From the NCBI RefSeq assembly GCF_004122095.1, contig NZ_SAWZ01000004.1:124001-188000 (forward strand): DNA of 64,000 bases, given 5' to 3'. Positions 16,254-24,664 of the stretch are shown in pieces (the first letter of the stretch is position 1; every line of letters begins with the position of its first letter). The DNA is from Pseudoxanthomonas composti. Its GTDB lineage: Bacteria; Pseudomonadota; Gammaproteobacteria; Xanthomonadales; Xanthomonadaceae. A program made the translations under genes and the position numbers. Below the pieces are notes generated by a model. The model saw only the letters and a list, made by a program, of their open reading frames with translations. It was not told the origin of the DNA and ran no database searches.

Positions 16254-16787
16254 ATGTCCATCCGCGGACCCCGTCTGGAACTGGCGGTTGGCGCCTTCCT
16301 GCTGCTGGCCCTGGCCTCGCTGCTGGTGCTGGCGCTGGCCTCCACCAACCGTTCCTTCGGTTTCGGTAGCCAGAGCTACGAGCTCAAGGCCCGTTTCACC
16401 AACCTGGGCCAGCTGCGCTCGCAGGCGCCGGTCAAGATCGGCGGCGTGGTGGTCGGGCAGGTGGGCAAGATTCAGCTGGATCCGGTGAAATTCGATTCCA
16501 TCGTCACCCTGGATATCGACAACGCCTACAAGGACCTGCCGGACGACACCGCGGCCGGCATCTACACCAGCGGTCTGCTGGGCGAGAATTATGTCGGCCT
16601 GTCCCCTGGCGGCAGCCCCGACACGCTCAAGCCCGGCGACGAGCTGGTCTACACGCAGCCGGCGGTGGATCTGTTGCAGCTGGTCGGCAAGTACATGTTC
16701 AGCGGTGGTGGCAAGCCCGGCGAAGGCGCCGAGAACGGCGCAGCCCCGGCCCCCACCCCCGCCACCTCAGAGGAAACCACACCATGA
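16254..16787 (+). CDS. mlaD: Phospholipid transport protein MlaD (MCE domain)
   Basis: The 177-residue protein has one N-terminal membrane helix (LAVGAFLLLALASLLVLALA) and one MCE domain from about residue 40 to 125. The domain includes ARFTNLGQLRSQAPVKIGGVVVGQV and the conserved YTSGLLGENYVGLSPGG. MlaD hexamers form the periplasmic ring on MlaFEB. The C-terminal tail is Pro/Ala-rich and probably disordered. It begins five bases after mlaE ends, and its stop overlaps the mlaC start by four bases. Confidence 0.95.
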   Translation: MSIRGPRLELAVGAFLLLALASLLVLALASTNRSFGFGSQSYELKARFTNLGQLRSQAPVKIGGVVVGQVGKIQLDPVKFDSIVTLDIDNAYKDLPDDTAAGIYTSGLLGENYVGLSPGGSPDTLKPGDELVYTQPAVDLLQLVGKYMFSGGGKPGEGAENGAAPAPTPATSEETTP

Positions 16788-17443
16788 TCCGTTCCCTTCT
16801 CTCCATCGCCCTGGGTAGCGCCCTGCTGATCGGCGTGCCGGCCCTGGCACAGGCGCAGACCGCCGCGGCGGCCGCCGCGTCGGCTAGCTCGGCCGGCAAG
16901 ATCGTGCAGGACAGCAGCACCCGCATCCTCAACACGCTGGAGTCGCGCCGCGCCGAGTTCCGCGGCAACCCGGCCGCGCTCAAGCAGTTCATCACCACCG
17001 AGTTCAACCGCGCCTTCGACAAGGAATACGCGGCCCGCCTGGTGCTGGGTGTGCACGGCCGCGGCGCCTCGGCGGCCGATGTCACCGCCTTCGCCAACGC
17101 ACTCAGCGACAACCTGATGTCGCGCTACGGTCAGTCGCTGCTGGACTTCAACAGCAAGCTGCAGACCAAGGTGCTGAGCGAGACCGCGCTGCCGGGCAAC
17201 AAGGGCATGCGCGTGTCCACGCAGATGCTGCGCCAGGGTGCCGAGCCGATCCCAGTGGATTACCTGCTGCGCCAGGTCAACGGCCAGTGGAAGATCTTCG
17301 ACGTGATGATCGAAGGCATCTCCTACGTGCAGACCTTCAAGACCCAGTTCGATGCCCCGCTGCGCCAGAAGTCGCTGGCCCAGGTCACCGAGGATCTGCG
17401 CCAGGGCCGCATGCAGGCCGGTGGAAACGGTGGCCAGCGCTAA
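16784..17443 (+). CDS. mlaC: Periplasmic phospholipid-binding protein MlaC
   Basis: MlaC ferries phospholipid between MlaA in the outer membrane and MlaFEDB in the inner membrane. The 219-residue precursor has a signal peptide (MIRSLLSIALGSALLIGVPALAQA). The mature domain has the family patterns FITTEFNRAFDKEYAARLVLG, DNLMSRYGQSLLDF and VDYLLRQVNGQWKIFDVMIEG. The start overlaps the mlaD stop by four bases. The C-terminus overlaps the presumed start of the STAS gene. Confidence 0.94.
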   Translation: MIRSLLSIALGSALLIGVPALAQAQTAAAAAASASSAGKIVQDSSTRILNTLESRRAEFRGNPAALKQFITTEFNRAFDKEYAARLVLGVHGRGASAADVTAFANALSDNLMSRYGQSLLDFNSKLQTKVLSETALPGNKGMRVSTQMLRQGAEPIPVDYLLRQVNGQWKIFDVMIEGISYVQTFKTQFDAPLRQKSLAQVTEDLRQGRMQAGGNGGQR

Positions 17444-17750
17444 GCCCGCCAGCCTCGTCCGCCGCGACGAGGCCCTGGTGTTCGACGGCGCGCTGGACCG
17501 CGCCGCGGCCACGGCGCTGTGGCCGCAGGCCAGCCGCGCGCTGGATGGCATCCGCGCGCTGGACTTGAGCGCGGTTAGCCGCGTGGACAGCGCCGGGCTG
17601 GCGCTGCTGGCCGAGCTGCTCGCGCGCCTGCGCGCGCAGGGCGCCGCGCCCGTGTTGATCGGCCAGCCGGCCGGCCTGGCCGAATTGCGCGATGCCTACC
17701 GCCTGGGCGCGGAACTGGATTTCCCCGGCGCCGGTGCCATCGGCACCTGA
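17430..17750 (+). CDS. mlaB: STAS-domain protein MlaB
   Basis: MlaB is the small cytoplasmic STAS subunit that stabilises and regulates the MlaF ATPase. The frame encodes about 106 residues ending in a classic STAS fold: LVFDGALDRAAATALWP, IRALDLSAVSRVDSAGLALLAEL and PVLIGQPAGLAELRDAY. The Ser in VDSAG is the usual regulatory position. No ATG fits, so the likely start is GTG at 17430, overlapping mlaC by 14 bases; GTG at 17421 is an alternative. Identification rests on domain and operon position. Confidence 0.85.
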   Translation: MASAKPASLVRRDEALVFDGALDRAAATALWPQASRALDGIRALDLSAVSRVDSAGLALLAELLARLRAQGAAPVLIGQPAGLAELRDAYRLGAELDFPGAGAIGT

Positions 17751-17775
17751 CGCAGCGTCACCTCTGGATGTCCCC

Positions 17776-18783
17776 ATGAAAACCTCGATGCGCGTTACCG
17801 CCGCCCTGATCCTCACCACTGGCCTGGCTGCCTGTGCGGGGGTGAAACCGACCCAGGCACCGCCGCCGCCGGCCAGCCCGGTCGCGCCGGTCCCTGCTGC
17901 CGCCGCCACGCCGACCGAGGCGAACGCGCCGGATGCGAGCGCGTCGCCATCGGCCACCGATAACGCCACTGCGGCGGCCGCACCGGTCACCCAGGCCGAG
18001 GACGACTTCTCCGCGATCTATGGCACCGCCGCACCCGATGCCGACGATGACGGCAGCGCTGGGGCCGGCACCCCCAGCTACGATCCGTGGGAGGGCTTCA
18101 ACCGTCGGGTCCACAGCTTCAACAACGTGGTCGACCGCAATGTCGCCCGGCCGCTGGCGGTGGCCTACAGCCGCACCGTGCCGCAGCCGGTACGCAAGGG
18201 CGTGACCAACTTCTTCAACAACCTCGGCCAGCCGGTCACTGCGCTGAACGCTTTGCTGCAGGGCAAGCCGTCGGAGGCGTGGGGCTCGCTGGGGCGCTTC
18301 TTGATCAACACCACCGTCGGCCTCGGCGGCGTGCTGGATCCGGCCAGCCACGACAAGGTGCCCAACAACAACGAGGATTTCGGCCAGACCCTGGCGGTCT
18401 GGGGCTGGCGCAACTCGCGCTATGTGGAGCTGCCGCTGTTCGGGCCGCGCACGGTGCGCGATACCTTCGGCCTGGTCGGCGACCTGCCGCTTTCGCCCAC
18501 CCAGCGCATCGAGAACGACAAGGCACGCATCTTCCTGCAGGGCTTGCAGCTGGTGGACGTGCGCACCCAGCTGATGGCGATCGACTCGCTGCGCGATGGC
18601 GCGGTGGACGAGTACGCGCTGTTCCGCGATGGCTGGCTGCAGCGTCGCAACTACCAGATCACCGATGGCGGCCAGCGCGGCCGCGACGTCGATGGCGACG
18701 GCCTGCCGGACTACCTCAAGGACGACGACGTGCCGACGGTGCCGATGAACGCCATGCCGATGATTCCCACCGGCGGGTATTGA
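17776..18783 (+). CDS. mlaA: Outer-membrane lipoprotein MlaA (VacJ)
   Basis: MlaA extracts phospholipids from the outer leaflet of the outer membrane. The 335-residue precursor has a lipoprotein signal ending in lipobox LAAC, then a Pro/Ala-rich linker of about 90 residues. The MlaA domain follows, from DPWEGFNRRVHSFNNVVDRN through FLINTTVGLGGVLDPASHDK and LPLFGPRTVRDTFGLVGD. The start at 17776 is chosen over an upstream in-frame codon at 17692 because of the signal peptide. A C-terminal tail with an Asp-rich segment (DVDGDGLPDYLKDDD) looks like a calcium-binding loop. In E. coli mlaA is unlinked; here it closes the operon, before a strong terminator. Confidence 0.95.
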   Translation: MKTSMRVTAALILTTGLAACAGVKPTQAPPPPASPVAPVPAAAATPTEANAPDASASPSATDNATAAAAPVTQAEDDFSAIYGTAAPDADDDGSAGAGTPSYDPWEGFNRRVHSFNNVVDRNVARPLAVAYSRTVPQPVRKGVTNFFNNLGQPVTALNALLQGKPSEAWGSLGRFLINTTVGLGGVLDPASHDKVPNNNEDFGQTLAVWGWRNSRYVELPLFGPRTVRDTFGLVGDLPLSPTQRIENDKARIFLQGLQLVDVRTQLMAIDSLRDGAVDEYALFRDGWLQRRNYQITDGGQRGRDVDGDGLPDYLKDDDVPTVPMNAMPMIPTGGY

Positions 18784-18803
18784 CCACTCGGTCCGCAGAG
18801 AGG

Positions 18804-18829
18804 AAAGCCGCCCACCGGGCGGCTTTTTT
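18804..18829 (+). terminator. Rho-independent terminator of the mla operon
   Basis: A 10-bp stem AAAGCCGCCC / GGGCGGCTTT with an ACC loop runs straight into six Ts, 20 bases after the mlaA stop. Confidence 0.93.
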
Positions 18830-18832
18830 GTA

Positions 18833-19115
18833 CATAGGGTGGATGACGCGCTTCCATCCACCATCGCCGCGATACGAACCGGCAGGGTGTAAAGGCGCGC
18901 CAGGCTCAGCCGCAGCGGGCGCCCTGATGGACAAACTTCGCGTTGTCCACCCACGTAGGGTGGATGACGCTTTTTTCATCCACCATCGCCGAGAAACAAA
19001 CCGGCAGGGTGTAAAGGCGTGCCAGGCTCAGCCGCAGCGGACGCCTCGGTGGACAAGCTTCGCGTTGTCCACCCTACGTAGGGTGGATGACGCTTTTTCA
19101 TCCACCATCACCGGG
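18833..19115. repeat. GTAGGGTGGA repeat array, about 122-bp unit (left of gpx)
   Basis: Two full units plus a partial unit are seen, with core starts near 18834, 18955 and 19078. Each unit has GTGGACAAGCTTCGCGTTGTCC, then GTAGGGTGGATGACGC, then CATCCACCATCGCCG, then a spacer containing GGCAGGGTGTAAAGGCG. The spacer differs from the recD-associated array at 4505 but matches the array at 19826. No gene lies between 18784 and 19137. Confidence 0.85.
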
Positions 19116-19137
19116 CGCGTAAGGGGTAGGCGTGGCT

Positions 19138-19683
19138 TCAGGCAGCGAGTGCGCTGTCGATGGCCTGGCGCAGGCGCGCATCGTCCGCGGTCACATCCGG
19201 GGAGAAGCGGCCGATCACCTGCCCATCGCGGCCGATGAGGAACTTCTCGAAGTTCCACAGCACCCCCGGGGCCGGATTGGCCTCGATGCCCAGGCCGACC
19301 AGCTTCTCGCGCATCGGGCCTTCGCCGGTGGCCTCGGGCTGGGCGGCGATCAGCTGCTGGTACAGCGGATGGGTCTCGGCGCCGGTGACGGCGATCTTGG
19401 AGAACAGCGGGAAGGTCACATCGAAGGTCGCGCTGCAGAACTGCGCGATCTCCGCATCGGTGCCCGGCTCCTGGCCCTTGAAGTCGTTGGCGGGAAAGCC
19501 CAGCACTTCCAGTCCCTGCGCCTGCTTCTGACGATACAGCGCCTCCAGACCCTCGTATTGCTTGGTCAGGCCGCATTTGGAGGCCACGTTGACCACCAGC
19601 AGCACCTTGCCGGAATAGGCGCCAAGCGAGCTGTCCTGGCCTTCGATGGTCTTGAGCGGAATGTCTTGGATCGAGGTGCTCAC
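19138..19683 (-). CDS. Glutathione peroxidase (BtuE/Gpx type)
   Basis: The 181-residue protein reduces hydroperoxides using thiols. The active-site tetrad is visible: Cys37 in NVASKCGLT, Gln71 in GFPANDFKGQEP, and Trp143 with Asn144 in WNFEKF. It is the Cys, not the selenocysteine, form. The usual FPCNQF Cys is replaced by Ala (FPANDF). Cys83 in QFCSATFDVTFP is the probable resolving Cys, so it is likely thioredoxin-dependent. It has no signal peptide. It is flanked on both sides by arrays of the same repeat in the same orientation. Confidence 0.94.
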   Translation of the reverse strand: MSTSIQDIPLKTIEGQDSSLGAYSGKVLLVVNVASKCGLTKQYEGLEALYRQKQAQGLEVLGFPANDFKGQEPGTDAEIAQFCSATFDVTFPLFSKIAVTGAETHPLYQQLIAAQPEATGEGPMREKLVGLGIEANPAPGVLWNFEKFLIGRDGQVIGRFSPDVTADDARLRQAIDSALAA

Positions 19684-19825
19684 GCGAGGTTCCTGCGATG
19701 AAGAGGGAGACCGTCGAGGATACCCTCACCGCTGCGCCGCATGCAGCGATCTCGAGTGTCTCGTCCCTTCGATCAGCCCGCGCCGTTGCTGCGTCGGGTC
19801 TGGGCACACGCAGCGCACACGCTGT

Positions 19826-20185
19826 GGTGGACAAGCTTCGCCCTACGTAGGGTGGATGGCGCTTTCTCATCCACCATCGCCGAGAAACGAACAGTCAGGG
19901 TGTAAGGGGTGTCATGCTCAGCCACAGCGGCCGCGCTGGTGGGCAAGCTTCGCGTTGTCCGCCCTACGTAGGGGGATGGCGCCCTTCTATCCACCATCGC
20001 CGAGAAACGAACAGGCGGGGTGTGAAGGCGTGCCAGGCTCAGCCGTAGCGGACGCCTTGGTGGACAAGCTTCGCGTTGTCCACCCTACGTTGGGAAGGCG
20101 CGCTTCCATCACCGCCGCGCGAAGACGAACGACATGGACAAGCCGTAGGGTGGATGCCGCTCTTCATCCACCATCGCCGCAAGAC
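19826..20185. repeat. GTAGGGTGGA repeat array, about 122-bp unit (right of gpx)
   Basis: About three degenerate units share the spacer of the array at 18833 (GAGAAACGAACAGG, GGTGTAAGGGG, CAGGCTCAGCC). Cores are at about 19847, 19967, 20088 and 20150, with decay such as loss of bases in GTAGGGGGATGG. The 19684-20313 gap contains this array and nothing else recognisable apart from about 130 bp of unique sequence at each end. Confidence 0.82.
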
Positions 20186-20313
20186 GGACAGCCCAGGCGT
20201 GGCGGCATCCCAGCCGGAGCCGCAGTGCCAGAGACAGGCCGGAGCCCGATCTCGATCGAGCGCGCGGGCCTGTCGCATCGAAGCGCATGCAAGCCCGCGC
20301 AATGGCGCCTGGC

Positions 20314-20700
20314 TCAGTCGATACAGATCGTCGGCTTGGCCACGCCCTGCTCGATCCACTGGCGGCAACCGAAGTTCTCGCGCACATCGCGCTGGCAGGT
20401 GCCGGTGGCCGCCTGACCCGCAGCGATCTCGCCGCTCGCCAGGCAGCGGCCGCTGCAGTCGGCGTCGTCCCGGCAGGCCTTGCCGGCATCGGCGTAGGGC
20501 ACCACGCACTGCGGCAGGCCACGTCGCCCCAACGGCTGCACGCTGCCGCCCTGCGCGGCACAGGCCTGCGCGTCGGGCTGGCCGGATGTCGCCATGCCGG
20601 TCTGCGCCGCGGGCGCGCTCGCCGGCCCACTGCTGCAGGCGGCCAGCAGGAGGGCGAGGCTGGCCATCGTGGACAGTTTGCGCAGGGTCGAACAGGTCAT
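20314..20700 (-). CDS. Cysteine-rich lipoprotein, function unknown
   Basis: The 128-residue precursor has a lipoprotein signal (MASLALLLAAC region, lipobox LAAC) after a short basic lead, with AGGAG nine bases before the ATG at 20700. The mature part has about eight Cys in spaced pairs (CAAQGG, CVVPYADAGKACRDDADCSGRC, CQRDVRENFGC), suggesting several disulfides in the periplasm. The ACRDDADCSGRCL stretch resembles small Cys-rich domains found in secreted lipoproteins of this group. No enzymatic motif is present. Confidence 0.8.
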   Translation of the reverse strand: MTCSTLRKLSTMASLALLLAACSSGPASAPAAQTGMATSGQPDAQACAAQGGSVQPLGRRGLPQCVVPYADAGKACRDDADCSGRCLASGEIAAGQAATGTCQRDVRENFGCRQWIEQGVAKPTICID

Positions 20701-20774
20701 CGGGTACTCCTGTGTTGAGATCAGCGAGCGCTCTGGCTTCGCTCGGGGCTTGCGTTGGATGCGGGCGAATCATT

Positions 20775-20870
20775 TGAGAAACGAGTGAAGAGGAAGGGAG
20801 AAACGAGTGAAGGCGAGGCTTCCGCTTTCTCTCGTTCCTCTCCGCTCGTTCCTCATTTCTCGCTCCTCAG
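20775..20870. repeat. ACGAGTG-type inverted repeat
   Basis: GAGAAACGAGTGAAGAGG copies on the left and CTCGTTCCTCTCCGCTCGTTCC copies on the right form an imperfect hairpin between the lipoprotein and rmuC genes. The same family is at 40895, 51627, 52588 and 55088. Confidence 0.7.
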
Positions 20871-22466
20871 TCAGCGCATGTCACCTTCATCCGCTCCGGT
20901 ATCGTCCGCAAGATCGTCGCCCGCTTCCTCCCCACCCAGGTCGCCGAGCAGGGCCTGCGACTGCGAGTCGCCCAGGGTTTCCACGCCGCGTAGCTTGCGT
21001 TCGATGGTGCGGGTCTTGCGGCTGGCATCGCCCAGGCTCTTGCCGACGGTGTTGATCTGCTTTTCTGCGCGCTCGAGGATGCCGGCGAACTTGCCGAACT
21101 CGCCCTTGACCGCGCCCAGCAGCGCCCAGACCTCGCTGGAGCGCTGCTCGATGGCCAGGGTGCGAAAGCCCATCTGCAGGCTGTTGAGCAGGGCGGTGAC
21201 GGTGGTGGGCCCGGCGATCACCACGCGGTGCTCGCGCTGCAGCAGGTCCACCAGGCCGGGGCGACGGATCACCTCGGCGTACAGGCCCTCGGTGGGCAGG
21301 AACATCACCGCAAAATCGGTGGTGTGCGGCGGGGCGATGTACTTGTCGCTGATGGACTTGGCCTGCACGCGGATGGCGCGCTCCAATTGCGCGCCGCCCA
21401 GGCGCACGGCCTCCACGTCGCCGGACTCCTGCGCATCCAGCAGGCGCTCGTAGTCTTCGTGCGGGAACTTGGAATCCAGCGGCAGCCACACCGGCGCGTC
21501 GTGGTCGCTACGTCCGGGCAGGCGTACGGCGAAGTCCACCATCTCGTTGCCGTCGTTACGCAGCTTGACCCCGCGCGCGTACTGCTCGGCGGTCAGGGTC
21601 TGCTCCAGGATGTTCTCCAGCTGCACCTCGCCCCAGCCGCCGCGCGACTTGACGTTGGTCAGCACGCGCTTGAGGTCGCCCACGCCGGTGGCCAGCTGCT
21701 GCATCTCGCCCAGCCCGCGCTGCACCTGTTCCAGGCGCTCGGAGACCAGCTTGAAGGACGAATCCAGGCGCGCGTTGAGCGTGCCCTGCAGCTTCTCGTC
21801 CACGGTCACGCGCATCTGCTCCAGGCGCGCGGCGTTGTCGGCCTGCAGGCGCTGCAGCTGCTGGTCCAGCGTGCCGCGCATCTCGGCGATGCGCGCCTCG
21901 TTGCGCTGGGTCAGCTCGGTCAGGCGCGCGCCCAGCTGCTCGTTGAAGCGGCTCAGCGACTCGCCGCTCTCGCTGCGGGTCTTGCGGCTGTCCTCGCCCA
22001 GCTGTTCGCGCAGCGCGCCCATGTGGCTGTCGCTGCGGGCGATGAGTTCGGCCAGCTGCTGGCCGAAGGCGAGGATGCGCGCCTCCTGCTGCGCGCCGAA
22101 CTGCTCCAGCTGGCCGCGCATGTCCTGCAGCCGCGCGCCGAGCATGTCGGCCGTGCGCTGCTGCGACTGCGCGCCTTCCTCGCGGGCCTTGCGGGCGTCC
22201 TCGCCCAGCTGTTCGCGCAGCTGGTCCAGGCGCGCGTCGGTGCGGGTGGACAGGTCGGTGAGATTGCGGGCGAAGGTGTCCAGCCGGGCTTCCTGCTGGC
22301 GGGAGAGGGCTTCGAGCAGCTCGCGCAGTTCGCTGCGGCCGCTGCGCTGCTCTTCGCGCAGCGTGTGTTCCAGGGCGGTTGAATCGCCACGGCGAAACAG
22401 CGCCACCAGCTGCAGCACAAGGACGGCCAGCAGCAGGCCGAGCAGGATCAGGGTTTCAGGTTGCAT
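20871..22466 (-). CDS. rmuC: DNA recombination protein RmuC
   Basis: RmuC limits recombination between inverted repeats in E. coli. The 531-residue protein has an N-terminal membrane anchor (LILLGLLLAVLVLQLVALF), then a coiled coil of about 200 residues rich in Gln, Arg, Glu and Leu (LREQLGEDARKAREE repeats). The RmuC core follows: KSRGGWGEVQLENILEQ, DFAVRLPGRSD, LPLDSKFPHEDYERL and DFAVMFLPTEGLYAEVIR. The C-terminal DDLADDTGADEGD tail is acidic. An inverted repeat adjoins its 3' end. Its presence beside so many inverted repeats is suggestive, but it is a normal housekeeping gene. Confidence 0.95.
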   Translation of the reverse strand: MQPETLILLGLLLAVLVLQLVALFRRGDSTALEHTLREEQRSGRSELRELLEALSRQQEARLDTFARNLTDLSTRTDARLDQLREQLGEDARKAREEGAQSQQRTADMLGARLQDMRGQLEQFGAQQEARILAFGQQLAELIARSDSHMGALREQLGEDSRKTRSESGESLSRFNEQLGARLTELTQRNEARIAEMRGTLDQQLQRLQADNAARLEQMRVTVDEKLQGTLNARLDSSFKLVSERLEQVQRGLGEMQQLATGVGDLKRVLTNVKSRGGWGEVQLENILEQTLTAEQYARGVKLRNDGNEMVDFAVRLPGRSDHDAPVWLPLDSKFPHEDYERLLDAQESGDVEAVRLGGAQLERAIRVQAKSISDKYIAPPHTTDFAVMFLPTEGLYAEVIRRPGLVDLLQREHRVVIAGPTTVTALLNSLQMGFRTLAIEQRSSEVWALLGAVKGEFGKFAGILERAEKQINTVGKSLGDASRKTRTIERKLRGVETLGDSQSQALLGDLGGEEAGDDLADDTGADEGDMR

Positions 22467-22546
22467 GCGTAAAGTGTAGCGGCGCGCGTCTCATCCGCTG
22501 CGCCTGTCCAGCGGATAAGCTGTCCGCCCCCCAGCCGGCCCCCGCG

Positions 22547-23170
22547 ATGCTCACGCTGTACGGCAAGTCCCCCTCGATCAACGTGCGCAAGGTGCTGTGG
22601 CTGCTGGACGAGCTGTCCCTGCCCTGCACCCAGCTTGATTACGGCAGCGGGTTCGCGCCGGTGGACACGCCCGAGTTTCGCGCGCTCAACCCCAATGCGC
22701 TGGTGCCGGTGCTGCGCGATGGCGCATTGACGCTGTGGGAATCCAACAGCATCTGCCGCTACCTGGCCGCGCGCGAAGGCCGCCACGACCTGCTGCCGGC
22801 CGAGCCCGCCCGCCGCGCCCTGGTGGAACAGTGGATGGACTGGCAGGCCACCGAGCTCAACAGCGCCTGGCGCTACGCGTTCATGGCTCTGGTGCGCCGC
22901 AGCCCGGCCCATGCCGACCCGACGCAGGTGGCAGCCAGTGCCGCGCAGTGGAACCGGCAGATGGCGATCCTGGACGGGCAGCTGCAACATGGCGCGGACC
23001 ACGTGCTGGGCCAGGACTTCACCCTGGCCGACCTCGTGCTGGGCCTGTCCACGCAGCGCTGGCTGATGACGCCGATCGAGCGGCCCGTGCTGCCGGCGGT
23101 GCAGGCCTGGCACGGGCGGCTGTGCCAGCGCGAAGGCTTCCAGCGCTTCGGCTGCAACGGCATTCCCTGA
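22547..23170 (+). CDS. Glutathione S-transferase family protein
   Basis: The 207-residue protein has the thioredoxin-like N-domain with LYGKSPSINVRKVLWLLDEL (Ser in the glutathione-activating position, beta/theta-like). It also has the conserved ALVPVLRDGALTLWESNSICRYLA, which contains the cis-Pro and the ES pair that bind glutathione. The C-terminal helical domain includes LGQDFTLADLVLGL, the N-capping box. The frame is open to 22379, but homology begins at ATG 22547. A soluble cytosolic detoxification enzyme is expected; the substrate is unknown. Confidence 0.92.
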   Translation: MLTLYGKSPSINVRKVLWLLDELSLPCTQLDYGSGFAPVDTPEFRALNPNALVPVLRDGALTLWESNSICRYLAAREGRHDLLPAEPARRALVEQWMDWQATELNSAWRYAFMALVRRSPAHADPTQVAASAAQWNRQMAILDGQLQHGADHVLGQDFTLADLVLGLSTQRWLMTPIERPVLPAVQAWHGRLCQREGFQRFGCNGIP

Positions 23171-23175
23171 TCCGC

Positions 23176-23739
23176 ATGACTTCAAGGCCCTCCATGTCGC
23201 ATCTTCGTCCTGCCCTGCTCCTGCTTGCCGCACTTGGCGCCCTGCTGGCCATCGCGCCGGCCTGGTCGGCGCAGACCATCACCTCGCCCGCGCCGGTGCC
23301 GGCTGGCGATGGCCGGCTCAAGGTTTTCCTGGCCGGCAGCATCGAGATGGGCAAGACCGGAGACTGGCAGGCCCAGGTGCAGCAGGCGCTGGCCGATATG
23401 GACGTGCTGCTGCTCAACCCGCGCCGCGCCGACTGGGACCCGGCATGGAAGCCGCAGGCCGATGACCCCAACTTCCGCGCCCAGGTGCAGTGGGAGCTGG
23501 CCGCGCTGGAACAGGCCGACCTGGTGCTGATGTACTTCGCGCCCGGCACGCAGAGCCCGATCACGCTGCTGGAGTTCGGCCTGTACGCGCGCTCGGGCAA
23601 GTTGCTGGTGGCCGCGCCCGAAGGCTATTGGCGCAAGGGCAACCTGGACATCACCGGCGATCGCTACGGAGTCCCGCGCTACGACAGCCTGGACGCGCTG
23701 GTCGAGGCGGTGCGTGCGCGGCTGCGCGCGCCGCGCTGA
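23176..23739 (+). CDS. Exported nucleoside 2-deoxyribosyltransferase-like protein
   Basis: The 187-residue product starts with an apparent signal peptide (LRPALLLLAALGALLAIAPAWSAQT). The following domain resembles the nucleoside deoxyribosyltransferase-like family: LKVFLAGSIEMGKTGDWQAQ, VLLLNPRRADWD, NFRAQVQWELAALEQADLVL and GTQSPITLLEFGLYARSGKL. The Glu in LLEFGL corresponds to the catalytic region of that fold. Export is unusual for the family, which is normally cytosolic. ATG at 23194 is an alternative start that also keeps the signal. It begins six bases after the GST stop, so the two may be co-transcribed. Confidence 0.78.
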   Translation: MTSRPSMSHLRPALLLLAALGALLAIAPAWSAQTITSPAPVPAGDGRLKVFLAGSIEMGKTGDWQAQVQQALADMDVLLLNPRRADWDPAWKPQADDPNFRAQVQWELAALEQADLVLMYFAPGTQSPITLLEFGLYARSGKLLVAAPEGYWRKGNLDITGDRYGVPRYDSLDALVEAVRARLRAPR

Positions 23740-23817
23740 GGGCCTGCGAGAGCGCTCGCCGTTGTCGGCCTGCGTGCTTACCATCAGCGGCTTGCAAGCG
23801 ATGCGTGAGTGCGGGCC

Positions 23818-24444
23818 ATGCCGTGGATGGGGATCGAGAACCTTTGGACCTTCGCCCTGGCCGTGCTGGTGTTCCTGGCCTTGCCCGGGCCGGGCACCTT
23901 CGCGCTGCTGACCGCCACCGGCAAGGCCGGCATCCGCGGCGGTTATGTCGCCCTCACCGGGCTGCTGCTGGGCGACCAGGTGCTGATGTGGCTGGCGGCG
24001 GCGGGGGTGGCGGCGCTGCTGAAGGCCAATCCGCTGGTGTTCCAGGCCGTGCAGTACGCCGGTGCGGCCTATCTGGTGTGGATCGGGATCGGGCTGTTGC
24101 GACAAAAGGGCCAGGGCGATGCGCCGGGGGTGATCCGGCTGCAGCCCGGGCACTTCTTCCGCCAGGGGCTGTTGATCACCCTGCTCAATCCGAAGGCCAT
24201 CGTGTTCTACATGGCGTTCTTTCCCTTGTTCATCGACCCGGCGGCGCATCGGGGCGTGCTGACCTTCGCGGCCATGTCGGTGCTGATCGCGCTGATCTCG
24301 GTGGCGTACTGCTCGCTGTTGATCCTGATCGGCCATGCGCTGGCGCAGCGGTTGCACCGGCATCCGCGCGTCGGCCAGTGGCTGCGCCGCGCGGCCGGGG
24401 TGTTCCTGATCGGCTTCGGCATCCGGCTGGGGACCAGCAGCTAG
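23818..24444 (+). CDS. LysE/RhtB-family amino acid exporter
   Basis: The 208-residue inner-membrane protein has about six hydrophobic helices and the family motifs LALPGPGTFALLTATGKAG near the N-terminus and FFRQGLLITLLNPKAIVFYMAFFPLF in the middle. LysE-family proteins export amino acids or their derivatives; the substrate cannot be told from sequence. ATG at 23818 is preferred; GTG at 23809 and ATG at 23827 are alternatives. It is the intact counterpart of the broken gene at 1389. Confidence 0.9.
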   Translation: MPWMGIENLWTFALAVLVFLALPGPGTFALLTATGKAGIRGGYVALTGLLLGDQVLMWLAAAGVAALLKANPLVFQAVQYAGAAYLVWIGIGLLRQKGQGDAPGVIRLQPGHFFRQGLLITLLNPKAIVFYMAFFPLFIDPAAHRGVLTFAAMSVLIALISVAYCSLLILIGHALAQRLHRHPRVGQWLRRAAGVFLIGFGIRLGTSS

Positions 24445-24455
24445 CCTTCGCGGTT

Positions 24456-24524
24456 TGTGAGAGCCAATTCATCGGCGAACGGGCTTTGCCAGTAAAGCCC
24501 CTTCGCGGCTGAAGCCGCTCCCAC
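24456..24524. repeat. REP-type palindrome (TGTGGGAGC family)
   Basis: It begins TGTGAGAGCCAATTCATCGG and ends with CTTCGCGGCTGAAGCCGCTCCCAC, enclosing AAGCC-type inner arms. The two arms come from two sub-variants (CCGATTCATCGG and CGGCTTCAGCCG), so it is a mosaic copy. Confidence 0.8.
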
Positions 24525-24594
24525 GGGAGTTCGGGCGAGCGCCTGGCGCTGTCCTGGCAGTCCTCTGCTACGTACCAGCACCTTGCCTTCGGCT

Positions 24595-24664
24595 TGTGGG
24601 AGCCGATTCATCGGCGAATAGGCTTTGCCGGGAAAGCCTCTTCGCGGCTAAAGCCGCTCCCACA
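24595..24664. repeat. REP-type palindrome (TGTGGGAGC family)
   Basis: It begins TGTGGGAGCCGATTCATCGG and ends TAAAGCCGCTCCCACA, with the inner pair GGCTTTGCC / GGAAAGCC. The left arm is the same variant as the copy inside recB. With the element at 24456 it occupies most of the 24445-24791 gap; the rest shows no gene. Confidence 0.85.

Noticed and set aside
14703-18783. Tellurium or toluene-tolerance (Ttg2) locus as a solvent-efflux system
   Set aside because: The gene set including MCE, STAS, MlaC and MlaA matches Mla phospholipid transport; Ttg2 is an older name for the same system.
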